64,000 bases of DNA from Ypsolopha sequella (GCA_934047225.1 OW204012.1:12958001-13022000); one strand, 5' to 3'; positions 31,601 to 37,104 are shown, counted from the stretch's first letter. Translations and numbers: made by a program. The notes: generated from the sequence alone by a model not told the origin.

Positions 31601-33568
31601 ACTTTGGGGCCGGCGTCAGTCGACTGACGCCGGCCCCAAAGTGGGCCGAAATATATTTCGAAAATACTTTTTATATACTTAATGTTTTAATTAAACAAAA
31701 AATAAAATAAAATAAGTGCTCTATGTAGCAGTATATATATATTTATTTCAATTAAAATTGATATTGATATTTAAATTTATTTCCATCATACATTATTATT
31801 TTCTACAATCGCCTAATATGTTGACCGATTTCTATAACTCGACCACGAATCTGCTCTCCATTATCCACAGGGAGAGAAAGTCCGTCAACTAAAATCGTCA
31901 ACAAAAGACAAGTCGGTCTGGCAACCAGAAGTCAACATTCTACTGGATCTCAAGAAAAGACTAGAAGTCGCCAAGAACAGTACGAAGTCCGTACCGACCA
32001 GCGGCAGTGGGGATTCCATTGAAGGACTAGAGAAGGCTGTTGCTGAACAGGTACTTTATGGTTCCGTTAATAGAAAGAAACCCTTTGTATAGTTCATATA
32101 TGGGCAACGTACGGCTCGCGGGCCGGATGCGGCCCACCCCGGCTTTTACCCCTCTACCAAAGCTTCAGGCTTCTGGCGGCGCTTCTTGCTGCGCTTTCAG
32201 GCGGTTTTTGCGACGGGCTTTGCCCTGCCAAGACACCCTTCGGCGCCTTTGACCGCATCGGATGTATAGCGCGCTCGCTCCCTCAAAGCGCTCGACACTA
32301 GGTCCGTCCTGTGCGCTCGATCACTGTCGCGGCTCCCCGCACACCGCCGTCTTGAGAGCGCAAGTCACTCGAAGCCGGACAAGACGCGCGAGCAGCGACC
32401 CATGGCCACAACGGGGTATTATGAAATAACAACTTTCAAAATAAGTTATTAAAGTGCTTTTTCTTAAACATACGCGGAAATATTATCATTACTTTTGAAT
32501 TAATAACACGCGAAGTATCATATTTACGTAGACTGAAAAACCAAAATCACTTCCCGGCGCATTCTTTGAATTTGGAACGAAGAGCGCACCGGCAATGTTG
32601 TATGAAACGGTGTGCTGTTTGAATTTAGAACTCTTTCATCTATCGTACACATTGCGTTCTCGTGGCTGTATAGCCACAGATGCGTTTACGTTTCGACACA
32701 AACTGTAAAAAAAAAATTCTTTCCGTTATCTAATTAATCAGTTACCATAAAAAATATACTGATAATGAAAGAAATCGACACATTTAGAACTTGCATAGTT
32801 ATCTACTTTAGTAAAGAATGTATTATTTTGATAAAATAGAATATTATTTTTGGAATCTTTTTCTAGGGATCCGTTAAACAGAAACGCGATTGGAGAAATT
32901 CGGCTCGATAAAAAAATTCATTGAAATAAGCTTCTTTTCGACACCATTTCTCGTGGTTTGACAATTTGGAATGTCATATGGACTATGATTATATTTTATT
33001 AAATGGGTTTTAACAGTATCTAGGGCCAGCGGGCATATTATGTTTCTTTAGTTGCCAACTGGACTGAGTGCCTATCTTTAAAAACATAGATAAAAACTGA
33101 AATTTCAAAATTGCCTTTAGTGGGTATTGGACTATTAACAATATGTGTCCTCACTTCAAGTGCGAACATATCCTTAGACAATCGGAATTCAATAGTATAT
33201 CTATGTTTTTAATAATAGGCACCCAGTCCAGTTGGCAACTAGATATACATAATAGGCCCGCTGGTTAAACGAAATTTTGATAGCAACTTTAGTACATTTT
33301 ACATTAATAAAAAACCGACATTTTGTTATTTTTCCTCAAATCCGTCCCTCTCGCTCTGAGGGTTCTTTCGCATATACAGGGACGCTAAAACATTTACATA
33401 TCGCCTTAAGGAAAACCGTACGTTTAAAAAATGATTGTCTTTGTTTGCTTACAGGGCGACAAACTAAGAAAACTAAAAGCTACCACTAAAGACAAGACGG
33501 TCTGGCAGCCAGAGGTTAATGTTCTACTTGATCTGAAGAAGAAACTGGCCGCGCTTCAAACTAAATAA
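10554..33568 (+). CDS. MARS1: Methionyl-tRNA synthetase, cytoplasmic (C-terminal half, 12 exons)
   Basis: The enzyme charges tRNA(Met) with methionine in the cytosol. The exons join in frame with GT-AG borders: 10554-10655, 12991-13108, 14533-14603, 18045-18142, 20158-20306, 22741-22873, 23514-23657, 24446-24584, 28889-28957, 29565-29744, 31871-32050 and 33455-33568, giving 498 residues plus stop. Visible domains are the catalytic core ([16 protein letters not shown]), the signature loop [13 protein letters not shown] (KMSKS-equivalent), the anticodon-binding helices starting [12 protein letters not shown], and three WHEP domains. The HIGH-motif exon and the N-terminal GST-like region are not found upstream in the window. 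Human MARS1 has one C-terminal WHEP domain; three here is an expansion. Confidence 0.95.
10663..11335 (-). mobile_element. tRNA-headed SINE, interrupted by a MITE
   Basis: On the minus strand the head reads tggtctagtggtaag (A-box-like) and cgggttcaaatcccgt (B-box-like). The tail ends ttaatgtcgtgacgatata. A MITE at 10802-11223 splits head from tail. The SINE is antisense to MARS1 and its 3' end lies just inside the intron. Confidence 0.8.
10802..11223. mobile_element. MITE with ~130-bp inverted arms nested in a SINE
   Basis: The left arm begins aagggtcggtgccgccaaac and the right arm is the inverse of aaggaccggttccgccaaat. Both arms share aatttatgtaa-like and gttaagaagttaaatta. The middle is AT-rich and non-coding. 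Confidence 0.85.
11367..11770. mobile_element. hAT-like MITE (404 bp)
   Basis: The ends are cagggtttcttaaactgggg and the inverse of cagttcttaaacttttggta, with ggggtcc motifs just inside. The flanks ctttagag and gtttagag form an 8-bp target duplication with one mismatch. The CAG...TTAAAC-GGGGTCC layout is typical of hAT ends. It lies in a MARS1 intron. Confidence 0.85.
12331..12550. repeat. Palindromic MITE
   Basis: The left arm gaaagtaattcaggaggtga pairs with the right arm ending tcacctcttaaattactttt, and the arms continue through cgttaatacatcacattcca. The outer phrase aaggtctttcaatttaa at 12311 is inverted at 12946, so this hairpin and the next MITE sit inside a larger inverted pair. Confidence 0.8.
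12549..12945 (-). mobile_element. TTTTCAATGCA-family element, long copy
   Basis: It is the inverse of 60273-60648, including both the gcattgaaaa-bounded body and the extension with cgggcgtaagagcaataaat and acgctcgtgttt. It lies immediately upstream of a MARS1 exon (acceptor at 12990). Confidence 0.75.
12991..13108 (+). CDS. MARS1: MARS1 exon b
   Basis: The acceptor is tgtatttcag and the donor gtttgt. The 118-nt exon encodes [20 protein letters not shown], then [10 protein letters not shown], and ends in phase 1; the split codon is completed as GAA by the next exon. This donor must be used to keep the frame. Five downstream copies of the exon end and donor follow directly in the intron. Confidence 0.95.
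13037..13509 (+). repeat. 79-bp x6 tandem array of exon end plus splice donor
   Basis: The last 72 nt of MARS1 exon b and its donor gtttgt are repeated with a period of exactly 79 bp. The exon/donor junctions fall after 13108, 13187, 13266, 13345, 13424 and 13503. The copies appear identical. Linker bases are gtttgtacaataatg in internal units, and after the last unit the intron continues gtttgtgtgattg. Read from the exon frame, the first extra unit meets TGA after 14 further codons, so using any later donor would truncate the protein. Confidence 0.97.
13745..14330 (+). repeat. Repeat A, two overlapping pieces
   Basis: The first piece runs from ttagggttccgtacccaaag to actcgcacatggccggttt at about 14032. 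The second ends with a near-identical cgactcgcacttggccggtt at about 14315. Between them is AT-rich sequence with tttttacaccgtgatatgtg, which is also present at 52143. It lies in a MARS1 intron. Confidence 0.75.
14533..14603 (+). CDS. MARS1: MARS1 exon c: KMSKS-equivalent loop
   Basis: The acceptor is tttgcag and the donor gtaaat. The 71-nt exon encodes [20 protein letters not shown], then TDAQ. KFSKS is the form of the class I KMSKS loop seen in eukaryotic cytoplasmic MetRS and binds the ATP phosphates. It enters in phase 1 and leaves in phase 0. Confidence 0.95.
14647..15050 (+). mobile_element. Family G MITE, copy 1
   Basis: The ends are atagactaagtattagtacg and the inverse tagtctatacgta. 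The body contains actagatggcgctaag and ttatgttacgtaacatcgct. An inverted copy lies at 44509-44935 in a PDK intron. It is non-coding. Confidence 0.8.
15053..15591 (+). mobile_element. Family H element, copy 1
   Basis: The ends are tagggccactgagtgatagc and the inverse gccatcactcagtggctcta, about 540 bp apart. Copy 2 is at 26365-26917 with nearly the same sequence. The interior holds ccagtggcgtagctatcgga and gtcccggggccccc, which resemble an older nested hAT end. It directly abuts the family G element. Confidence 0.85.
15720..15873 (+). mobile_element. RTE-type LINE 3' end
   Basis: Translation gives [19 protein letters not shown], then [19 protein letters not shown] and a stop, followed by a short atgg repeat. 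This is the conserved C-terminus of lepidopteran RTE-like reverse transcriptases. It is strongly 5'-truncated. A longer relative is at 53806-54190. Confidence 0.85.
15874..18044 (+). other. MARS1 intron, mostly featureless
   Basis: This is the AT-rich remainder of the 3.4-kb intron. A small inverted pair, gccagtaatattttgtat at 16417 with its inverse near 16490-16505, may be a short MITE. The 93-codon minus frame at 17623-17904 has no family resemblance. Nothing else is recognised. Confidence 0.5.
18045..18142 (+). CDS. MARS1: MARS1 exon d
   Basis: The acceptor is ctgtacag and the donor gtaatg. The 98-nt exon encodes [20 protein letters not shown], then [10 protein letters not shown], with the AG of an Arg codon completed by the next exon. 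This is the segment that leads from the catalytic core into the helical domain in MetRS. Confidence 0.93.
18594..19054. mobile_element. hAT-like MITE with perfect 8-bp target duplication
   Basis: The 461-bp element has ends cagcgtttcttaacctgtgg and the inverse of cagcgtttcttaaccttttt, each with a ggtccgcggacccc-like inner motif. Exact copies of gtatatca flank it at 18586-18593 and 19055-19062. There is no transposase frame. It lies in a MARS1 intron. Confidence 0.92.
19076..19222. mobile_element. Short MITE
   Basis: The phrase ggtccactaaaaaggccgct at the left is inverted as ggcctttttaggtctcctgg at the right, about 147 bp in all. It lies 22 bp after the hAT-like element. Confidence 0.6.
19387..19562 (+). 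repeat. tRNA-like sequence enclosed by inverted repeats
   Basis: The outer arms are cattaccagctagaaatca (19387) and its inverse ending at 19562. Between them 19430-19500 is tRNA-like: ggtagcgcagtcggtagc (A box), an anticodon-arm-like cctgtcatgtaagcagg, and caggttcaaatcct (B box). The T and acceptor stems do not pair well, so it is a SINE head or tRNA pseudogene, not a working tRNA. Confidence 0.7.
19563..19994. other. Intron segment, probable LINE-derived tail
   Basis: The run gaaagaaagaaagaaaat followed by atttatttgagacc looks like the inverted 3' tail of a LINE. I cannot assign the GC-richer part at 19740-19830. Confidence 0.3.
19995..20100 (+). mobile_element. SINE 3' portion in sense orientation
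   Basis: The sequence aatcatcggtaaaacggggg, then cggaaacacctaacacctc, then gattcatgtggtgacgaat matches the tail of the tRNA-headed SINE family. It ends about 57 nt before the MARS1 exon at 20158. Confidence 0.6.
20158..20306 (+). CDS. MARS1: MARS1 exon e: start of anticodon-binding domain
   Basis: The acceptor is tttcaacag and the donor gtgagt. The 149-nt exon encodes [20 protein letters not shown], then [14 protein letters not shown], then INREVV, with a phase-1 end. [12 protein letters not shown] is the conserved entry to the helical anticodon-binding domain of eukaryotic MetRS. Confidence 0.94.
20445..20577 (+). repeat. Repeat L, copy 1
   Basis: The segment has tttgacaggaattacctta and gtcctgtctttgtcttttc, and ends gtcctgtcaaattagcta. 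A matching copy lies at 33640-33803. The short inverted ends suggest a MITE. Confidence 0.65.
20581..21225. mobile_element. Terminal-inverted-repeat element (~645 bp)
   Basis: The left end ctgccgttaattcgagagaa is mirrored at the right by ttctctcgaatgaacggccg. The interior is AT-rich with no conserved frame. It lies in a MARS1 intron, directly next to repeat L. Confidence 0.75.
21226..21910. other. Intron segment with a small inverted repeat
   Basis: A pair of arms around aatttatgacgcctgg (21730) and its inverse near 21812-21845 bounds about 120 bp with a gagagaga tract. The 97-codon plus frame at 21147-21440 does not resemble a known family. Confidence 0.45.
21911..22138. repeat. Palindromic element with tacagtaccaggcc ends
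   Basis: The ends tacagtaccaggccatttga and the inverse tcaaatggcctggtactgta enclose arms containing gtgctttaaaaagaga and agagcgtcatctctgt. The total is 228 bp. The core agagcgtcatctctgt recurs in the hairpin at 36842-36957. Confidence 0.88.
22139..22680. other. Intron segment without recognised feature
   Basis: A 92-codon minus frame (22313-22591) is lysine- and tyrosine-rich, as expected of AT-rich non-coding DNA. No RNA or repeat is recognised. Confidence 0.4.
22741..22873 (+). CDS. MARS1: MARS1 exon f
   Basis: The acceptor is cattcttcag and the donor gtgagc. The 133-nt exon encodes [20 protein letters not shown], then [20 protein letters not shown]. The pattern R-x-A-L-x..LS.SR.GNQ....PWK is the conserved anticodon-domain helix pair of MetRS. 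Only one frame is open across it. Confidence 0.94.
22940..23137 (+). mobile_element. RTE-type LINE fragment
   Basis: The sequence gggctcgactgtggaggtac, then aggcccaccatgcctgggac, then ggcggtatatccatccctaa matches the 5' part of the copies at 29101-29455 and 57423-57715. The terminal EAYVQQW part is absent here. It lies in the MARS1 intron 67 nt after exon f. Confidence 0.7.
23138..23513. other. Intron segment
   Basis: AT-rich sequence ends in the poly-T tract and cag acceptor of MARS1 exon g. Nothing else is recognised. Confidence 0.5.
23514..23657 (+). CDS. MARS1: MARS1 exon g
   Basis: The acceptor is a long poly-T followed by cag, and the donor is gtgagt. The 144-nt exon encodes [20 protein letters not shown], then [25 protein letters not shown] is the conserved end of the MetRS helical domain. 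Six nt into the intron the 3' end of an antisense SINE begins. Confidence 0.94.
23664..23725 (-). mobile_element. SINE 3' remnant next to a splice donor
   Basis: The phrases atatcgtcacg and tagaggtgtt, then gggtgttaactgt, align with the inverse tail of the SINE family (compare 10664-10710 and 56108-56165). Only the last 60 bp or so remain. It is antisense to MARS1. Confidence 0.55.
23855..24330 (-). mobile_element. LINE 3' end ([11 protein letters not shown] type), split by a MITE
   Basis: The minus strand encodes [15 protein letters not shown] sequence and the following AT..KSTRN region, the same family as 44245-44508. A family C MITE (24037-24230) separates this from the part encoding the [17 protein letters not shown] segment. 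Frameshifts are present. Confidence 0.7.
24037..24230 (-). mobile_element. Family C MITE, copy 3, inside a LINE
   Basis: It is bounded by ctattctgtatctttagttg and the inverse atacataatagg. Comparison with the uninterrupted LINE at 44331-44350 shows the LINE sequence agggcggcctg|gtcg is opened here. Confidence 0.8.
24446..24584 (+). CDS. MARS1: MARS1 exon h: linker before WHEP domains
   Basis: The acceptor is atctctacag and the donor gtattg. The 139-nt exon encodes [20 protein letters not shown], then [18 protein letters not shown]. The phrase LP.GH.I..P.PLF.KIE is the conserved end of the MetRS core before the C-terminal extension. Confidence 0.94.
24899..25526. mobile_element. Terminal-inverted-repeat element (~630 bp)
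   Basis: The ends tacagtgtgtccctcgtaca and the inverse tatacgagggacacactgta continue inward through gtgcacatccgagaaggg and ctagatc. The flanking ta suggests a TA target. The interior is AT-rich with no transposase. Confidence 0.85.
25527..26364. other. Intron segment without recognised feature
   Basis: AT-rich sequence with no conserved frame. The phrase caaccggtttcggattttac near 26289 is of a kind common in animal repeats, but no element ends are defined. Confidence 0.4.
26365..26917 (+). mobile_element. Family H element, copy 2
   Basis: It matches 15053-15591 along its whole length, including ends tagggccactgagtgatggc and gccatcactcagtggctt. The few differences between copies indicate fairly recent spread. 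Confidence 0.88.
27207..27445 (+). mobile_element. Family C MITE, copy 2
   Basis: It is nearly identical to copy 1 (4812-5050) over its whole length, with ends ccagcgggcctattatgt and agaataggggggcagg. Confidence 0.9.
27585..27919 (+). mobile_element. Family I MITE, copy 1
   Basis: The ends are accatagacaatacagctc and the inverse ggctgtattcgtctatg. An inverted copy is at 38332-38634 and a third, cut by the window end, at 63877-64000. Shared interior: aaacatataattttggagtg and aatcggtcgcctgttatgag. Confidence 0.85.
28080..28400 (+). repeat. Repeat D without MITE
   Basis: The sequence aaacgcgattggaggatttt, then aaatgaggtctaaatt, then gattttaacaataccta matches the 33-kb copy up to the point where that copy holds a family C MITE. 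Here the sequence simply continues, i.e. an empty site. Confidence 0.7.
28422..28836. mobile_element. TTAA-flanked MITE (415 bp)
   Basis: The ends ggttaaacgtcagtagctta and the inverse taagcgactgacgtttaacc are flanked by ttaa at 28418-28421 and 28837-28840. A TTAA target is typical of piggyBac-type transposition. It ends 52 nt before MARS1 exon i. Confidence 0.88.
28889..28957 (+). CDS. MARS1: MARS1 exon i: first half of WHEP domain 1
   Basis: The acceptor is tctttcag and the donor gtaaac. The 69-nt exon, phase 0 at both ends, encodes [11 protein letters not shown], then [11 protein letters not shown]. The last part is helix 1 of the first WHEP domain; the domain continues in the next exon with GEKVRQIK. 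Confidence 0.92.
29101..29455 (+). mobile_element. RTE-type LINE 3' end
   Basis: This copy runs from tagagctgatgtcgggctcg to aggctgatggatgg. The C-terminal coding part reads [20 protein letters not shown], then WTN and stop. It lies in a MARS1 intron between two WHEP exons. Confidence 0.8.
29565..29744 (+). CDS. MARS1: MARS1 exon j: WHEP 1 second half and WHEP 2 first half
   Basis: The acceptor is tttttcag and the donor gtaggt. The 180-nt exon, phase 0/0, encodes [20 protein letters not shown], then [16 protein letters not shown], and ends [12 protein letters not shown] domains are helix-turn-helix units that bind tRNA and proteins in several aminoacyl-tRNA synthetases. Its first 105 nt differ from exon k at only 4 positions. 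Confidence 0.94.
29745..30140. other. Intron segment with short degenerate repeats
   Basis: Repeats of ctgagcgtaacgaggga-like phrases occur three times between 29848 and 29930. Nothing coding is seen. Confidence 0.5.
30141..30373 (-). mobile_element. Family C MITE, copy 4
   Basis: The ends gccccctattgtgtatctt and the inverse acacaataggcccgc enclose the family body, here inverted with respect to copies 1, 2 and 5. It lies in a MARS1 intron. Confidence 0.88.
30658..31435. mobile_element. Terminal-inverted-repeat element (~778 bp) with nested GC-rich insert
   Basis: The left arm acggctaatgttatgattg, then gagccggctaatcttaa, is mirrored at 31360-31435. The insert between about 30985 and 31225 has its own inverted ends (catgttaggttgctt and aagcaacctaacacgcc) and is rich in gagcgaagcggagcggag. 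No transposase is seen. Confidence 0.75.
31535..31708. repeat. Perfect 174-bp palindrome without spacer
   Basis: The arms 31535-31621 and 31622-31708 appear to be exact inverse complements meeting at gtc|gac. The arm holds gtatataaaaagtattttcg, then gcccactttggggccggcg. It is 163 bp upstream of MARS1 exon k. It shares its core with repeats at 34430, 58986 and 60128. Confidence 0.92.
31871..32050 (+). CDS. MARS1: MARS1 exon k: WHEP 2 second half and WHEP 3 first half
   Basis: The acceptor is ttatccacag and the donor gtactt. The 180-nt exon, phase 0/0, encodes [20 protein letters not shown], then [16 protein letters not shown], and ends GLEKAVAEQ. Its size and core match exon j, but the linker ([13 protein letters not shown] against [13 protein letters not shown]) has diverged. 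This points to exon duplication followed by conversion or constraint on the core. Confidence 0.94.
32095..32400 (+). mobile_element. hAT-like end, GC-rich
   Basis: The phrase gggcaacgtacggctcgcgg then gccggatgcggcccacc resembles the gggcaaact...ggcccgcgggcc ends of hAT elements. The remainder is GC-rich without a conserved frame. The other end was not found, so the limits are approximate. Confidence 0.5.
32449..32712 (+). repeat. Family J repeat, copy 1
   Basis: The segment cttaaacatacgcggaaata, then gtgcaccgg-like cgcaccggcaatgttgtatg, then gccacagatgcgtttac is repeated inverted at 37920-38170. It lies in the last MARS1 intron. Confidence 0.8.
32795..33420 (+). repeat. Repeat D with nested family C MITE
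   Basis: It matches the minus strand of 4740-5330, with phrases aacgcgattggagaaattcg and ggttttaacagtatcta. The MITE (33026-33264) occupies the same position, and the sequence after it, aaacgaaattttgatagcaa, is shared with the 5-kb copy. Confidence 0.75.
33026..33264 (+). mobile_element. Family C MITE, copy 5
   Basis: The ends ccagcgggcatattatgt and the inverse cataataggcccgctgg form the best-preserved terminal pair of the family. It lies in the last MARS1 intron. Confidence 0.9.
33455..33568 (+). CDS. MARS1: MARS1 terminal exon: WHEP 3 second half and stop
   Basis: The acceptor is tgcttacag. The exon encodes [20 protein letters not shown], then [17 protein letters not shown] and TAA at 33566-33568. 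This WHEP half is clearly more diverged than the two before it. An aataaa string overlaps the stop codon and is too early to act as the poly(A) signal; the true 3' end is not defined. Confidence 0.94.
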   Translation, partial: GDKLRKLKATTKDKTVWQPEVNVLLDLKKKLAALQTK

Positions 33569-33639
33569 ATTAAATACCTAAGGTAAAAACATTACAACTG
33601 TATAAGTTGACATTTTACGGGCAAAGTCTGCAATACGGG

Positions 33640-33803
33640 CACTTGTGTCGATTCGCTGTAACACGACTTATTTGACAGGACTCACCTTATTTTGAGCGAC
33701 CTGTCTTTGTCTTTTCGATACAGAAAGAAAAAGATGGAACGCTTAAATTAAGTTCAGTCCTGTCAAATAAGTTAAAACGTGTTAAACCGAATCGACACAA
33801 TTG
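33640..33803 (+). repeat. Repeat L, copy 2
   Basis: The ends ttgtgtcgattcgctgtaac and the inverse gtgttaaaccgaatcgacac enclose gacaggactcaccttatttt and gcgacctgtctttgtctttt. The copy at 20445 lacks one end. Confidence 0.75.
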
Positions 33804-33931
33804 TCGACGTAACCCCTGGCATGAAATGAATAATGAACCAAGACTTTGTTCCCTTTGACTTTTTTTTTTCTTCACATAGTTTTCAAAAGAGCATCCAGAT
33901 GTATTGAAAACTATTTGAGAAAACGATCAGT

Positions 33932-34093
33932 GGGTCTACCGCGTAATTCTCATTTTCATCAACATCAACTTGAGATTGAAATTTGACGTGCGTGCGACGA
34001 CGCCCGCCTAACATGCCATCTCTTTTGCATGCGTTGAATTTCGCATGCATTTGCTTGAAGTTGATACAAATGAGAATTACGCGGTAGAGCCCC
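33932..34093. mobile_element. Family E MITE, copy 2
   Basis: The ends gggtctaccgcgtaattctc and the inverse gagaattacgcggtagagcc enclose a body that is the inverse of copy 1 (10370-10530). The two copies are very similar. Confidence 0.9.
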
Positions 34094-34613
34094 AGTTCAA
34101 TTTATTTGTAACAAAAAGTCAAATTTATTTATTACTTCTTCTATGAAGTATTAGGAGAGACAAATTCTGCTTTAAGGAATTGAAAAAAAAAAACAACTTA
34201 AAAATAGATAAGGCTAAGCCACGCAGAAAATATAAATTTTTTGAATGTATTTATTTTTACATTTTTTAGTTAGTATTTTCTAAAAGTAATTATCTAAAAT
34301 GTGTTCATATATGTGCACTTTAAGTTTATACTTAATATTTATTTACATGTGAAAGATGTATTTCTTGTTATATTTATTTATATAGGATAGTGTTATTATT
34401 ATTTATTTTATTAGACCGTTTATTTTTGATTTATTTCGGCCCTCGGAATGGGGCCGTCATCAGTCGATACATTGATGGCCATTTTAATAATACATACTAT
34501 CCTACATACATATATATATATATATTAACAACTTGTGTGACCAAAATTGGTTTCAGAATAAATGTTAGAAACAAAATCAATTTTATTCGTTTTATTATAA
34601 TTTTGCTGTTATA
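34094..34613. other. AT-rich intergenic stretch with a hammerhead-like motif
   Basis: At 34430-34466 (minus) the core ctgatga, a GC-rich stem and gaaa appear in order; see findings. A tatata microsatellite lies at 34510-34526. Nothing coding is recognised. Confidence 0.4.
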
Positions 34614-35097
34614 TACAGGATGTCCAGTAAGTAGTGGTGGTACAAACGAAAACAATAGATAGTTGAGACCATGCCTTGTCAAAATAATCCAACATAGGTC
34701 TAACGAATGTCGTATGGTTTTCGAGATTTTTGAACTTTTATGAAATTTTTAGTACTTGCTGCCCTTAAGTAATTTTTTTTTATTTCATTTGTAAAACTGA
34801 ATCAAATTTCACTTTTTTTATTGTTCTTTTTTTATGAGTTTTCCTATGAAACGTATATCACTGTTTTTCAAAAACGGTACTTGTTTTCCCAGGAAAAAAA
34901 ATGAAAATAAAACACTCGACCATTTAAATTTTTTCAACGTTTCATAGGAAAATTCATTAAAAAAAGAACAAAGGGTAGTAAACACTAGACATATCACAAA
35001 AATTCTAAAATCTCGAAAACTCGACATTATTCTGACAGGACATGGTCTCGGCTATCTATGGTTTTCATTTGTTGTACTACTTACTGGACATCCTGTA
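34614..35097. mobile_element. Long-inverted-repeat MITE with tacaggatgtcc ends
   Basis: The ends tacaggatgtccagtaagta and the inverse tacttactggacatcctgta continue inward through tgagaccatg and a gttttcctatgaaacgt / acgtttcataggaaaa pair. It is 484 bp. Relatives with tacagg ends are at 39453 and 55433. Confidence 0.88.
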
Positions 35098-35099
35098 TA

Positions 35100-35195
35100 T
35101 TGACCGCCTTCCGGTTATCCAGAGGTCACGGGTTCAAATCCTGTAAGGACACATTTGTGTTCGGTCTGCGTGCTTCGGATGGCAGATCAAGGCGA
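35100..35195 (+). mobile_element. SINE head with B-box-like motif
   Basis: The phrases ggtcacgggttcaaatcct and acatttgtgttcggtctgcg match the head of the antisense SINE at 11224-11335. The tail is missing. Confidence 0.6.
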
Positions 35196-35519
35196 TATTA
35201 AAAAAAATATGGGTTTTTTTTTCAATCTATTTACTCCGCTATAACGTCATCTACGTATTTCGTTTTTGGGTAAATGTTTATTGAGTATTTGATTAAGATT
35301 CTTACTGAAGGAAAACGCGATTTGATGAAATTTTCTCGATTGAATTTAATTTCGAAAAGACCTCTAAGTTGTTTTATTTTTTCCTGTAATTCTAAAATCC
35401 TAACTAATTTCATTGTGATATTGCATTCAAAATGTGGAAATTTATGTATTTGTAAAGTCTCCTTGAAAATCTTTTTGACAAAATAGATTAGTACATTTTA
35501 TATTAATAAAAAACATACT

Positions 35520-35735
35520 TATTCTGTAATTTTCTGAGGAGTTCCACTGCCTATCTCTGAAAACCTTCATCAGATCATGACCAAACCCAAAATGGGACCT
35601 ACCTGGAAGTACACTCTTCCAAACCAAAAAAGAATTATTCAAATCGGTTCAGAAATGACGGAGTTATGGAGTAACAGCGCAAAAAAAAACAGTCGAATTG
35701 AGAACCTCCTCCTTTTTTGAAGTCGGTTAAAAATA
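35520..35735 (-). repeat. 'aaccgacttcaaaaagg' repeat, single copy
   Basis: It is the inverse of the 5' part of the 601-bp units at 1529 and 2130, with ttctgaggagttccactgcc at one end and gaagtcggtt at the other. Confidence 0.85.
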
Positions 35736-36841
35736 GCTTTTTGTGATAACTCAAACAACGGTTCTAAATTGTCATACAATTTATTCATCATAGCTTTTTC
35801 TTAACAAATGGTTTATAAAACTAATACTTAATTACAAAATTAATTAATTTATGGAAAATGCTTCTTTAAAGAAAAACAAAATCGAGTTACATAGTACTGC
35901 AAAATACAACAGAAAAACATTCATTAAATATTGTACTTCATACACAATTTAGTATTGGAGTATTTTCATTCAAAATTACTATATAAGAAATGACAAATTA
36001 CGACAACACAGATAAGGTTTCAATTTTAACACTAAAGACCAAGAAAGAAACTCTAAAAAAGCCGCATTTCATAATATTGTATACGTCTTCCAATAATAAA
36101 TAAATATAGATAATAATAGATTGACCATCTAAAAAATACTAAATGAGCGTCTAAATTACTAAGTTTGCATCAACTAGGTTAGGTTAAGTTTCAACATACT
36201 CGTATTATTTTTGATGCCAACTTGGTAATTTTGTTGATGATTTTTGTATTTTTTGATGTTCAGTTAATTACAACCCAATAAAAATGTACACAGATACAGG
36301 ATGTAAATATTCTGCGACATTTAAATAAAACCACATACTCAACTGATCATACTGAACAACTCTCTGAAGAAAAATACCCGCGCAAACCTTCAGACAAGAT
36401 ATTCAACACAACTTAAAGACTTTATCTCGTAGGAGGAAGGTCTATTTTAGAACGCTGCGCGTGAACAGCTGTTTCACAGACGACGCTATCTCAAAAAACG
36501 CGCGTATTACGTTTTTTCATTTCCCAAATTAATTGTTCGCGCGGATATGTTTCTAGGGAAAAGTTGTTCTTTAATCTTTATGATTGGTAGCATATTCTAG
36601 TTTCATATGCAAAATCTGTCATTGATTGTTTAGGTATAACGAAACAAATAATGAGCTTCGACGGTGTTCGATTTTTAAGTATTACAAGCTACCTAACAAA
36701 AAAATATTGTATTTATTTTAGACCTTGTTTCCATTTGTTCAGGTTCCAAATGAATCGTTTTTCCGAAGATATGCGAATGTTACCGAAGCGCCTAATTTAT
36801 GTCGTAAGGACGATCAGTGGCGAAGATTTATACAGGTCCTG
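35736..36841. other. Intergenic stretch between the two convergent genes
   Basis: AT-rich DNA. The phrase aaaaatacccgcgcaa at 36369 also occurs at 18499 with a similar flank, a minor dispersed repeat. No gene is recognised. Confidence 0.4.
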
Positions 36842-36957
36842 CCAGTAAATAATGCACATCGGCTTCGTAGAGCGTCATCTCTGTAACCAGTCTGTTAGTG
36901 TTTAGTGCGACAGAGATGACGCTACGATACGATGTGCATTATTTACTGCCGGGGCTT
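36842..36957. repeat. Hairpin element with gtaaataatgcacatcg arms
   Basis: The ends ccagtaaataatgcacatcg and the inverse cgatgtgcattatttactg enclose agagcgtcatctctgt and its inverse. A partial relative is at 40145-40200. Confidence 0.85.
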
Positions 36958-37104
36958 GTATGCGCATTATATATGTATGTTTACTACAGCGCACTACTTT
37001 CTTTTGCTAAGGATTGATAAAAAGGACTACCAGTGATGCAAATTTAAATTTATTCTTTATTTATTTTTGTCGCTAGATTTATGAAACAAGTCGACATTTT
37101 GGCA

